Assembly (NCBI GenBank): GCA_945860575.1
Contig: CAMAQQ010000006.1
Location: forward strand, 1 to 19,463
From: Ferrithrix thermotolerans DSM 19514
Lineage (GTDB): Bacteria; Actinomycetota; Acidimicrobiia; Acidimicrobiales; Ilumatobacteraceae
DNA length: 19,463 nt
Direction: 5' to 3'
Shown piece by piece: positions 5,820 to 13,260 of the stretch. The translations under genes were made by a program, and so were the position numbers. The notes below the pieces were generated by a model, which did no database searches, was not told where the DNA came from, and worked only from the letters and a program-made list of their open reading frames with translations. The stretch's first letter is position 1. Every line of letters starts with the position of its first letter.

Positions 5820-7652
5820 ATTAATAACATCCGAAATATTGCTCTAGTAGCGCACGTTGACCATGGCAAAACAACACTGCTCGACGCTCTTTTAAAATCA
5901 GGCGGAACCTTCGCTGCTCACCAAGCTGTAGTTGACCGCGTAATGGATTCAAACGATCAAGAACGCGAACGCGGCATCACGATTTTGGCCAAGGCTGCTG
6001 AAATTGAGTGGCGCGGTACAAAGATTAATCTTGTAGACACACCTGGTCACGCTGACTTTGGTGGAGAAGTAGAACGAGCACTCGCGCTAGTTGACGGCAT
6101 TTTGCTATTGGTTGACGCTGCTGAGGGGCCGTTGCCACAAACGAGATATGTTTTGTCAAAAGCACTTGCCCGTGACTTGCCAGTTGTAGTTGTTTTAAAC
6201 AAAGTCGACCGTTCTGATGCCCGACCAGAAGAAGTACTTCAAGAAGTTGAGCAACTTTTCTTAGATCTTGCGCATCATGATCATCACTTGAGCTTTCCGG
6301 TTATCTCGGCGGTTGCTAGAGACGGACGTTCAATGAAAGGCATCGGAATGCCGGCTGAGAATGCCGACCTCGTGCCATTGCTAGATGCAATTCTTGACAC
6401 GATCCCAGAACCAACTGATGATCCATCAGCACCCCTGCAAGCAATGGTCGCCAACTTGGATGCGTCTGACTATCTCGGTCGATTGGCCATTGGTCGTGTG
6501 CACGCCGGAGTATTGCGCAAAGGTGAGACAATCACGGTTTGGCAGCACCCGAATGCAACCAACCCAGCGCCATCGATCAAACGACGAATCTCGACCCTGT
6601 TTGCGTTTCGCGGAATTAGTCGCGAAGAAGTTAGCGAAGTTTCTGCTGGCGACCTATTTATTTTGGCAGGCATCGACGAGGTTGAAGTAGGCGACACTAT
6701 TGCCGCACTTGAGAACGCCGCGCCATTGCCACGACTTGAAGTTGACGAGCCAGTTCTGCGAATGAGTTTCGGAGTTAACACCTCGCCTTATGCAGGACGC
6801 GAAGGCACATTTCTAACTAGTCGCCACTTGAGTGAGCGCTTGTTTAAAGAGGTACTTGGAAACGTTTCGATCAAGGTAAACACCACAGACACACCTGATG
6901 TGATATCGGTTGCCGGTCGAGGCGAATTGCAACTCGCAGTACTGATCGAAAACATGCGACGAGAGGGTTACGAGCTTCAAGTCAGTCGACCTGAAGTAAT
7001 CACTAAAGAGATCGACGGCAAAAAACACGAGCCACTTGAAGCCGGCACGATCGATGTGCCAGACGAATATGTGGGCGCCGTTACGCAAGCGCTCGCCCCG
7101 CGCAAGGGTCGTGTGACAAATCTCGAGCCAGGAGACAGCGGTCGTACAATCGTTAGTTTTCAAGCACCGTCTCGCGGCCTAATTGGTTTTAGATCGCTGT
7201 TGCTTACGGTTACTCGCGGCACTGCGTTGCTGCACCAAAGTTTGTCTGGCTACATGCCTTGGGCCGGAGATTTGCCACACCGTTTGGGCGGAGCGATGGT
7301 GGCTGACCGCAAGGGTTCAACTACCGCCTATGCGCTTGATAATTTGCAACTTCGCGGCACACTTTTTGTGGCTCCAGGTGTTGAGGTTTACGAGGGCATG
7401 GTCGTGGGCGAAAACTCACGCGATGACGAAATGGTTGTCAACGCTGTTCGTGCCAAAGAAATGACGAACATTCGAACACACAGTCATGACGACGGACCAA
7501 AGTTAGCGACGCCGATTACCCACACGCTTGAATCTGGTATTCAGTGGATTGCTGATGATGAACTTGTTGAAGTAACGCCGACGAATATTCGAATTCGAAA
7601 GCGCTATCTGTCTATTGAAGATCGACGCAAGAACACGAAAAATAGCAAGTAG
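5820..7652 (+). CDS. typA: Ribosome-associated GTPase BipA/TypA with an ATT start codon
   Basis: Translational GTPase of the elongation-factor family that binds the 70S ribosome and aids 50S assembly and stress growth. Starting at ATT 5820 gives 610 aa, the normal length (E. coli about 607). The G motifs are G1 AHVDHGKT (11-18), G2 RGIT (51-54), G3 DTPGH (73-77), G4 NKVD (127-130) and G5 around VISAVARDG. EF-G-like domains and the BipA C-terminal domain follow. An in-frame TGA is at 5802-5804, and no ATG, GTG or TTG occurs between it and the P-loop. ATT stands exactly where homologues have ATG (M-x-NIRNIA). The first in-frame ATG, at 5943, would remove the P-loop, so it cannot be the functional start. 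A weak GAG (5809-5811) lies 8 nt upstream. A base-call error in the start codon is the alternative explanation. Confidence 0.95.
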   Translation: MNNIRNIALVAHVDHGKTTLLDALLKSGGTFAAHQAVVDRVMDSNDQERERGITILAKAAEIEWRGTKINLVDTPGHADFGGEVERALALVDGILLLVDAAEGPLPQTRYVLSKALARDLPVVVVLNKVDRSDARPEEVLQEVEQLFLDLAHHDHHLSFPVISAVARDGRSMKGIGMPAENADLVPLLDAILDTIPEPTDDPSAPLQAMVANLDASDYLGRLAIGRVHAGVLRKGETITVWQHPNATNPAPSIKRRISTLFAFRGISREEVSEVSAGDLFILAGIDEVEVGDTIAALENAAPLPRLEVDEPVLRMSFGVNTSPYAGREGTFLTSRHLSERLFKEVLGNVSIKVNTTDTPDVISVAGRGELQLAVLIENMRREGYELQVSRPEVITKEIDGKKHEPLEAGTIDVPDEYVGAVTQALAPRKGRVTNLEPGDSGRTIVSFQAPSRGLIGFRSLLLTVTRGTALLHQSLSGYMPWAGDLPHRLGGAMVADRKGSTTAYALDNLQLRGTLFVAPGVEVYEGMVVGENSRDDEMVVNAVRAKEMTNIRTHSHDDGPKLATPITHTLESGIQWIADDELVEVTPTNIRIRKRYLSIEDRRKNTKNSK

Positions 7653-7658
7653 AAATAG

Positions 7659-7678
7659 TTCTGCGAATTAACGCAGAA
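7659..7678. terminator. Hairpin between convergent typA and the cysteine-rich gene
   Basis: A perfect 7-bp stem, TTCTGCG (7659-7665) and CGCAGAA (7672-7678), closes an AATTAA loop seven bases after the typA stop. The plus-strand flank GGATTTATTTAG is T-rich but not a clean T run, and the minus-strand flank is CTATTTCTA. Placement between two convergent stops suggests a shared terminator of moderate strength. Confidence 0.6.
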
Positions 7679-7682
7679 GGAT

Positions 7683-8420
7683 TTATTTAGTTTCTTTTTT
7701 GCGTTTCATCTGCGGGTGGGGCAGAAATGTTGTTCGTGGTTTCTGTAGTTGTTTTACGATCATTTCATAGATCTCATCACCGCAGAGCTCGATCAGCTCA
7801 TCTTTTAGATACTTATAGACAGGTCGCGAACCAACAAAAGCCGCAGAGTCGTCGGTGCACCACCAATCAAAATCAAAGCCCCCGCCACCCCAATCGCGAC
7901 GCTTCCATTCACGAACAATTGACAAAATATGATCTTCGTCTTCTTCATGTTGTTCAAGGCGTAACGGCACTTGCCAGCAAACATCCGGTTTCCAATCCAT
8001 TGGGCGTTCGCCTTCATCTGTTGCCGCCACATGAAACGCGCAGCCCATCCCGCCTTCGAAGTCAGGACGATTATGAAAGATGCACGCGCCCTTATAGGAA
8101 GTCGTTATGTCAGACCCATCTTTTTCTTTGCCCAACCATTTGCCCTGTTGTCCACGATCATAATTTTGCCAATGCTCAGGCTTTAAGCGCTTGACACTCT
8201 TCTTGACTGATGCAAGATCTTCTTTGTCAATAAAATGGGCGCCGTAACTGCAACACCCTTGATGCAACGTCGGGTCAGCATCGTCAAGAATTCCTTGGCA
8301 GCCGTTGCCGTAAATGCATGTCCAGTTGGAGCGAAGAAATGTTGCGTCAATCATCCATGTCTGCTCAAGGTCTGGGTCGGCGAAACTTATCCATTCATGC
8401 AATTCTTCGGGCTTAGACAT
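7683..8420 (-). CDS. Conserved cysteine-rich protein, possible metal-cluster protein
   Basis: 245 aa from the ATG at 8420. It contains nine cysteines in compact motifs: C35 and C41 (WTCIYGNGCQG), C56-C57 (GCCSYGAH), C113 (GACIFHNRP), C127 (GMGCAFH), C148 (DVCWQVPLR), C188 (DWWCTDD) and C213. The pattern GCCS.GAH, ACIF, GC.FH, CWQ.PLR is reminiscent of YkgJ/DUF3109-type cysteine-cluster proteins thought to bind metal or Fe-S clusters, but I cannot assign it firmly. A glycine run near 179-181 precedes FDFDWWC. There is no signal peptide and the protein should be cytoplasmic. In-frame starts further upstream (ATG 8441, TTG 8459) exist. The TTG would overlap the divergent gene. TAGCCT eight bases before 8420 supports the chosen start as near-leaderless. 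Confidence 0.82.
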   Translation of the reverse strand: MSKPEELHEWISFADPDLEQTWMIDATFLRSNWTCIYGNGCQGILDDADPTLHQGCCSYGAHFIDKEDLASVKKSVKRLKPEHWQNYDRGQQGKWLGKEKDGSDITTSYKGACIFHNRPDFEGGMGCAFHVAATDEGERPMDWKPDVCWQVPLRLEQHEEDEDHILSIVREWKRRDWGGGGFDFDWWCTDDSAAFVGSRPVYKYLKDELIELCGDEIYEMIVKQLQKPRTTFLPHPQMKRKKETK

Positions 8421-8434
8421 GTTGATGCAGGCTA
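8421..8434 (-). promoter_or_regulatory. Candidate -10 for the cysteine-rich protein gene
   Basis: Read on the minus strand, TAGCCT (8434-8429) is followed by eight bases and the ATG at 8420. This fits the TANNNT near-leaderless pattern seen at other starts here. No convincing -35 or ribosome-binding site was seen. Confidence 0.35.
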
Positions 8435-8453
8435 ATGGCATACTTGTTGCATC

Positions 8454-8651
8454 ATGCAAAATTCAGCAGAAAACAACGACGAGATAATTCAACAACTCAG
8501 GAATATTTCCGAGACCCTAGGTGATCGTGCGCTGACTGTTTTGAAAGAGGCTCACGCACTAGGAGAGTCGAAGCGACCTGAAATCGAACGCACACTAACC
8601 CAAGCCCGCCGAGCCATCGAAAAGGCAATCGGTCTTTTAACTCGCCAATAG
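8454..8651 (+). CDS. Small helical protein of unknown function
   Basis: A 65-aa protein, almost entirely predicted amphipathic helix, with heptad-like spacing of Ile/Leu/Ala. The second half (about 26-62, KEAHALGESKRPEIERTL then ARRAIEKAIGLL) is rich in alternating Arg/Lys/Glu, as in short coiled-coil or helical-hairpin proteins. There are no cysteines and no membrane segment. It diverges from the cysteine-rich gene with 33 bp between starts, and converges on the LOG gene with 14 bp between stops. No ribosome-binding site is visible. TACTTG at 8441-8446 is a weak -10 candidate. Its length, codon pattern and snug fit between neighbours favour a real gene. Confidence 0.6.
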   Translation: MQNSAENNDEIIQQLRNISETLGDRALTVLKEAHALGESKRPEIERTLTQARRAIEKAIGLLTRQ

Positions 8652-8665
8652 AGTTATCTTTCAGA

Positions 8666-9709
8666 TTATTGCTGGTTGAGTTGGTCAATCAACTTGCGTA
8701 AGCCCCCAAAGTCGCGTCTTGCGAATTGAAAGGCAATTCTAAATTTATCTAGATTGTCTTTGTCGGCAATCTCGGGTGCAGTCGGTTCAATTCTTTCAAT
8801 CGATCCTGCTTGTGAGAGATATGCGAATTGTTGGTTCAATACTGCCAATTGTTTATCTGAGATTTCCTCTTGAAGTCTGATCACGGTGAGGTTTCCAACT
8901 ATGCGCAGTGAATGATAGTTGCGGTAAAAGTTCTTGATTGTGTTTACGGCATCCGGCACCCCACTCGCAATGTGATAAAAAGCCAAATCAGATTCTGAGA
9001 CAAGTTGGCGCGGCACGAGAGACTTTTTGACGAATGAATCAACGTCTTCCCAAAATGGGTCGCCAGGCAAGTCAAGCATCACAATCGGCGCAGGGTTACC
9101 TTTGCCCGTTTGTAGCAAAGTCAATAATTCGAACATTTCGTCAAGCGTGCCGAACCCGCCGGGCATGCAAATAAATGCGTCCGATTCTTTTACGAGCATG
9201 AGTTTGCGGGTGAAAAAATAACGCATTGCGACGTATTTTTCATCACCTGCAATTATCGGATTCGCTGAGGTTTCAAAGGGCAAACGGATGCTGACACCAA
9301 TCGACATTTCGCGTCCCGCGCCAGACATGCCAGCCTCCATGATCCCTGGTCCGGCGCCTGTCACGACCATCCACCCGTTTTCAGATAGCGACTTTGCAAC
9401 TTCTTGAGTCAGTTTGTATAGCGGATCATCTTTAGTGGTGCGCGCAGACCCAAAGATGGTCACCTTTTTACGATTCGTGTACGGCGCAAACATCACGAAT
9501 GCTTCTCGCATCTCTGTCAGCGCAGCAGTTGCAATCTTCAAATTTAGTGTGTTGGGTTTGTCGCTACCGAATTTGAGAGAAGTTGTGACTAGTTCAACAA
9601 TAAGTTTTTTGTTCAACTTATTGACTGTCGGTTGTATTAACGCGCTAGAAACCAGTTCATCAATCAACGACTTCAACTTGGCGTCGTCGATATTGATATC
9701 TTCACTCAT
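8666..9709 (-). CDS. LOG-family (Rossmann-fold) nucleotide phosphoribohydrolase-like protein
   Basis: A 347-aa protein with a central LOG domain (about 80-270). It carries VTIFGSART (83-91), the nucleotide-binding loop GAGPGIMEA (118-126), FFTRKLM (Arg168/Lys169 area) and the signature PGGFGTLDE (183-191) with the catalytic Glu. LOG enzymes hydrolyse nucleoside 5'-monophosphates to the free base and ribose 5-phosphate. Many bacterial members are misannotated as lysine decarboxylases. Long N-terminal (about 80 aa) and C-terminal (about 75 aa) helical extensions make it larger than plant LOG, nearer the PpnN-like group. It overlaps transaldolase by 4 bp (9706-9709) and is the last gene of the tkt-tal-LOG unit. 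Substrate (AMP, cytokinin or other nucleotide) is unknown. Confidence 0.88.
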   Translation of the reverse strand: MSEDINIDDAKLKSLIDELVSSALIQPTVNKLNKKLIVELVTTSLKFGSDKPNTLNLKIATAALTEMREAFVMFAPYTNRKKVTIFGSARTTKDDPLYKLTQEVAKSLSENGWMVVTGAGPGIMEAGMSGAGREMSIGVSIRLPFETSANPIIAGDEKYVAMRYFFTRKLMLVKESDAFICMPGGFGTLDEMFELLTLLQTGKGNPAPIVMLDLPGDPFWEDVDSFVKKSLVPRQLVSESDLAFYHIASGVPDAVNTIKNFYRNYHSLRIVGNLTVIRLQEEISDKQLAVLNQQFAYLSQAGSIERIEPTAPEIADKDNLDKFRIAFQFARRDFGGLRKLIDQLNQQ

Positions 9710-10815
9710 CGGTTCAATTCTGTTGCCTTTGCGATTAGCACAGAAATCAATTCGTCAAAACTGCTTTGAAATGATTTCACACCATCGCGTTCAAGGCGAG
9801 CCGCGACATCTGCGACATTCACGCCAAAATCTTTGAGTTGTAGCCACTGTGCATTGGCTTGATCGATACCTTTTGTGATCGTCAACGAGAGACTGCCACG
9901 ACTTGAGAAAGCATCAACTGTCGAATCAGGAAGAGTATTGACGGTGTTGGGCCCAATAAGCGAGTCGACATACAGCGTGTCGGGATATTTGGGATTTTTT
10001 GTCGATGTCGATGCCCAAAGTGGTCGCTGAACATGCGCCCCGTGTTTGACCAAATCACTCCAGCGCTTGCTCGAGAAAGTATTTTCAAACATTTGATAGG
10101 CGAGTTTCGCTTGGTTTACCGCAGCCGTGCCGCACAGTGCGATTGCATCATCGCTGCCATTGTCTTCGAGCAATCGATCGATATCGGTATCGACGCGCGA
10201 AATAAAGAAACTCGCGACACTCGCGACACGAGCAACTTTGCTTGGCGCACTAACAGCGAGCAATTCAAGGCCCTGAACATAGGCGTCCATGACTTCTTGG
10301 TATCTCTCAAGACTAAAAATTAGTGTCACATTTACATTTCGTCCTTCGCTGATCATCGCGCGAATCGCCGGGATACCTTCTGCCGTAGCAGGGATTTTGA
10401 TCATCACATTGTCACGGTTGACACGCTCGTCGAGTTGGCGTGCGGCCTTCAGCGTTTGTTCGCCGTTGTGAGCCAAACTGGGATCAACCTCAACACTTAC
10501 GAAGCCGTCAAGGCCACCTGAAGATTCGTATAACGGTGCAAAAACATCTAACGCTCCGTGAATATCTTGCAGCACGAGCTCCCAATAACTGTCGAGCGGG
10601 CTCGTGTTCGACGAGATCAATGATTTGAACTGCTCGGTGTATTCATCAGAACCCTGAATTGCTTTCTGAAAAATAGTCGGGTTTGACGTCAGCCCCCGGA
10701 TACCGTTTGCGCACACCCGATCAAGTTCACCGGTCGTGATATAACTTCGTTTCAAATTGTCTAACCACGGACTTTGCCCATATTCTGAGAACAATCGCTT
10801 CAGACGATCGCTCAT
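9706..10815 (-). CDS. tal: Transaldolase
   Basis: Moves a dihydroxyacetone unit from sedoheptulose 7-phosphate to glyceraldehyde 3-phosphate in the non-oxidative pentose phosphate pathway. It has 369 aa from the ATG at 10815, the length of the actinobacterial/cyanobacterial long class. Visible motifs: GIRGLTSNPTIFQKAI (38-53), the Schiff-base Lys140 in MIKIPATAEG (138-147), NVTLIFSLERY (162-172), and WASTSTKNPKYPDTLYVDSL (267-286). The frame is open upstream to 10959, but that stretch is antisense-frame sequence inside transketolase. The ATG at 10815 overlaps the transketolase stop as ATGA (10812-10815), which settles the start. It is followed by LOG, again with a 4-bp overlap. Confidence 0.96.
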   Translation of the reverse strand: MSDRLKRLFSEYGQSPWLDNLKRSYITTGELDRVCANGIRGLTSNPTIFQKAIQGSDEYTEQFKSLISSNTSPLDSYWELVLQDIHGALDVFAPLYESSGGLDGFVSVEVDPSLAHNGEQTLKAARQLDERVNRDNVMIKIPATAEGIPAIRAMISEGRNVNVTLIFSLERYQEVMDAYVQGLELLAVSAPSKVARVASVASFFISRVDTDIDRLLEDNGSDDAIALCGTAAVNQAKLAYQMFENTFSSKRWSDLVKHGAHVQRPLWASTSTKNPKYPDTLYVDSLIGPNTVNTLPDSTVDAFSSRGSLSLTITKGIDQANAQWLQLKDFGVNVADVAARLERDGVKSFQSSFDELISVLIAKATELNR

Positions 10816-12785
10816 TGAGTCTTGTAATCCTTGATCAACGATCTGCTTGCTTGCAGTATTGCTTCTAGATTGATGCCAAGTTTCTCGAGCGCGATCGCGC
10901 CCGGAGCACTTGTGCCAAAACGATTGATGCCAAGTGTGTGATCGGCATATCGCTCCCATCCCATGGTCACACCAGCCTCGACTGATAACACAGGGACATC
11001 CTTCGGAAATATTTTTCTTTGCTGTTCTTTGCCCAGCCGCTCAAATCGATCCCAACTAGGCATCGAAACGACACGACATTTTTCACCGGTTTTAGAAAGT
11101 TCGATCGCAGCGTTTACGCACAATCCGACCTCACTACCGGTGCCCACCAAAACAATTGACGGTTGCCCATCGCAATCGCTCACTACGCCAGCACCAGTGG
11201 CGACAGCCGAACCATCGGTCACACTCAGCACGGTTTGTCGCGAAAGAATCAAAGCAGTTGGGCCATTGTGGTCAACGGCTGCACACCACGCCGCCACCGT
11301 CTCATTTGGATCAGCGGGCCGAATCACTTGAAGTCCGGGTATCGCGCGCAAAGAGGCGAGTTGCTCTACAGGCTGATGTGTTGGACCATCTTCGCCAACG
11401 CCAACTGAATCGTGTGAAAAGATGAAGACACACCGCGCGCCTGAAATAGCAGCAAGGCGAATCGCGGGCCGCATATAGTCGGCGAAAACAAAAAATGTTC
11501 CTGCAATTGGCAGAACCCCGCCGTGCAATGCCATGCCGACGATTGCTGCACCCATTGCATGTTCACGAATACCGAAATAAATCTGTCGACCGTCAGGTGC
11601 TTTTGCGCTTTGAGCGACCTGCTTCGAGAGTTTCGTGCCTGTGTTGCCGGTTAAGTCTGCTGAGCCAGAGACTAAGCCTGGTAGTGCCGGAAGCGAAGCA
11701 TCAAGAACTTTCTGAATAATCTGTCGAGTCGCGAAACTGGCGGTCTCGTCGTAACTCGGCAACAACGAACTGAACGAACTCGAATTGGGTGTGCTCCATG
11801 CGGCATCCCACAGATAACTTTCGCTCAGAGACGCAATGTCTTTGTTGTAACTTGAAACCAGTTCGGTACCGCGCGTGATCGCGTTCTTACGGATTGCCTC
11901 AACCAAATCAGTTGGTGCCCAAAACGGTTCGTCGGGGATGCCCATGACCTTCTTGGTCGCCGCAACATGACCGGCATTGAACGGGTTTCCGTGTGCTTCG
12001 TGATTATCAGTGAAGTCGGGCGATGGTGTGCCAATGTGAGATTTCAAAATACATAATGTCGGCGCACCGATATTTGATCGCGCCGTAATCAGTGCATCTT
12101 CAAGCGCATCCATATCGTCGGCTATCTCGCCAAGTTGCATCACATTCCAGCCATAACTAGAAAATCGTTTGGCGACATCATCAGAACACGAAAGCGAAGT
12201 CGAACCGTCAATCGTGATTCCGTTATCGTCAAAGATACAAATCAAACGATCTAGTTTCAGGTGACCCGCTAAAGATGCCGCCTCATGGCTGATTCCCTCC
12301 ATGAAGCATCCATCACCCGCCAGAACGAATGTGTGGTGATCACAAGCCACCGCACCAAAACGGGCTCGGAGATGTCGCTCGGCAATCGCCATGCCGACCG
12401 CATTTGCAAAACCTTGACCAAGTGGGCCAGTGGTAACTTCGACGCCCGCAGTGTGCCCAACTTCTGGATGACCAGGGGTCGCAGACTCGAACTGCCGGAA
12501 CTTTTTAATATCGTCAAGTTCTAATCCGTAACCATTTAAAAATAACAACGCGTATTGCAAAATCGATGCGTGTCCGTTGCTGAGAATAAACCGATCTCGA
12601 TTTCTCCAGTGAGCATCTTTCGGACTATGTCGCATTATTCGACTAAATAAAACATGCCCAAGGGGGGCAAGAGACATCGCCGTGCCTTGGTGTCCACTCC
12701 TGGCAGCCAACGGGGCGTCCATAGCCAACCCCCGAATTAATGAAACTGCGTCGGCGTCTTGTTGCTCAGTTAAACGAAAACTCAT
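10812..12785 (-). CDS. tkt: Transketolase
   Basis: A 657-aa thiamine-diphosphate enzyme exchanging two-carbon ketol units between pentose-phosphate sugars. The N-terminal PP domain has SGHQGTAMSLAP (30-41; most families have GHPG here), SNGHAS, GPLGQG (TTGPLGQG, about 118-125) and the ThDP/Mg motif GDGCFMEG with DDN about 30 residues later. The Pyr domain has the catalytic Glu in FGIREHAMGAAIVGMALHGG, and FFVFADYMRPAIR. The C-terminal domain ends with SVEAGVTMGWERYAD and INRFGTSAPG. The ATG at 12785 is supported by the minus-strand promoter TACATT at 12798-12793. It is the first gene of the overlapping tkt-tal-LOG unit, which provides ribose 5-phosphate and erythrose 4-phosphate interconversion. 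Confidence 0.97.
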   Translation of the reverse strand: MSFRLTEQQDADAVSLIRGLAMDAPLAARSGHQGTAMSLAPLGHVLFSRIMRHSPKDAHWRNRDRFILSNGHASILQYALLFLNGYGLELDDIKKFRQFESATPGHPEVGHTAGVEVTTGPLGQGFANAVGMAIAERHLRARFGAVACDHHTFVLAGDGCFMEGISHEAASLAGHLKLDRLICIFDDNGITIDGSTSLSCSDDVAKRFSSYGWNVMQLGEIADDMDALEDALITARSNIGAPTLCILKSHIGTPSPDFTDNHEAHGNPFNAGHVAATKKVMGIPDEPFWAPTDLVEAIRKNAITRGTELVSSYNKDIASLSESYLWDAAWSTPNSSSFSSLLPSYDETASFATRQIIQKVLDASLPALPGLVSGSADLTGNTGTKLSKQVAQSAKAPDGRQIYFGIREHAMGAAIVGMALHGGVLPIAGTFFVFADYMRPAIRLAAISGARCVFIFSHDSVGVGEDGPTHQPVEQLASLRAIPGLQVIRPADPNETVAAWCAAVDHNGPTALILSRQTVLSVTDGSAVATGAGVVSDCDGQPSIVLVGTGSEVGLCVNAAIELSKTGEKCRVVSMPSWDRFERLGKEQQRKIFPKDVPVLSVEAGVTMGWERYADHTLGINRFGTSAPGAIALEKLGINLEAILQASRSLIKDYKTQ

Positions 12786-12821
12786 TGCGCTAAATGTAGT
12801 TGGATTAAGCGCTGTTGTCTG
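12786..12821 (-). promoter_or_regulatory. Candidate leaderless promoter of tkt-tal-LOG
   Basis: On the minus strand, CAGACA (12821-12816, four matches to TTGACA) is followed after 17 bp by TACATT (12798-12793) and then seven bases to the ATG at 12785. The transcript would have almost no leader, and no ribosome-binding site is present. The promoter lies in the 3' end of the DUF6941-like gene and the 19-bp gap, so tkt can be transcribed independently of the upstream genes. Confidence 0.5.
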
Positions 12822-13230
12822 AATTCAAATCGGCCACGACCGGCGGCAACAGCGTCAAGGGCACCAGATGCCACGGCGAAGTAGCGATGCGACAGTGCGC
12901 AAAAATCTGCGAGTAACTAGTCAGAAGCAGTTCTCCACGAACGAGCCTGTAGGTGAATTTTCCTGGTTCAACAGTAAACGGGCTTACATTGCGAGCCAGT
13001 TGCTCGTCATCTGCAGACGGTCCTGCTCGGAAAATTACTTCAAGTAGTGAATTGCCTGGCTCATCTGGGCTGCAATAAATCAAAACAACAAGATGCGGAT
13101 CGATTGTCACCGGAACTGGAGTCGGCGCCGCCATCGAAAAGAAGGCACCAGTTAAATCAATTCGAGTACTCGGACCAGGTGCCTGGCGCAGAGCAAAGTT
13201 CTCTACGAATAACGCTGAAATTATTTGCAT
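12805..13230 (-). CDS. Conserved hypothetical protein, DUF6941-like
   Basis: A 141-aa soluble protein. The opening strand pattern ALFVENFALRQAPGPSTRIDLTGAFFS (about 6-32), a Pro-rich segment with APTPVP, then VVLIYCSP (about 48-55) and EVIFRAG, resembles the beta-rich DUF6941 family found across actinobacteria, whose function is unknown. The match is from memory of pattern and not strong. The C-terminus ends in a proline-containing hydrophobic stretch (LVPLTLLPPVVADL). No signal peptide or catalytic motif. It lies 30 bp downstream of the desaturase and 19 bp upstream of tkt on the same strand. An A/T-rich stretch (13233-13250) immediately upstream could hold a -10 of its own. The ATG at 13230 is the first start in the frame after that A/T-rich gap. 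Confidence 0.7.
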   Translation of the reverse strand: MQIISALFVENFALRQAPGPSTRIDLTGAFFSMAAPTPVPVTIDPHLVVLIYCSPDEPGNSLLEVIFRAGPSADDEQLARNVSPFTVEPGKFTYRLVRGELLLTSYSQIFAHCRIATSPWHLVPLTLLPPVVADLNSDNSA

Positions 13231-13260
13231 CTGCTAAATAAAAAATAAGACATGAAATAT

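Noticed and set aside
5943..7652. BipA starting at the first ATG, 5943
   Set aside because: This would delete the first 41 residues including the GTP-binding P-loop, which is present intact and in frame upstream.
7727..8194. 155-codon open frame on the plus strand opposite the cysteine-rich gene
   Set aside because: Its translation is His/Arg/Ser-rich with no domain, and the minus-strand frame has ordered Cys motifs and a sensible composition. It is an antisense shadow.
10816..10959. N-terminal extension of transaldolase up to 10959
   Set aside because: The extra 48 residues are Trp/His/Arg-rich and overlap transketolase in another frame. The ATGA overlap at 10812-10815 and homologue length favour the later start.
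10963..11331. 122-codon plus-strand frame within transketolase
   Set aside because: It lies entirely opposite conserved transketolase motifs and has Thr/Ser/Pro-biased composition. Antisense shadow.
12787..12812. Dyad GCGCT/AGCGC flanking the tkt -10, as a possible operator
   Set aside because: Only five base pairs per arm with a 16-bp spacer; this can arise by chance and the inner bases do not match. No second copy was found.
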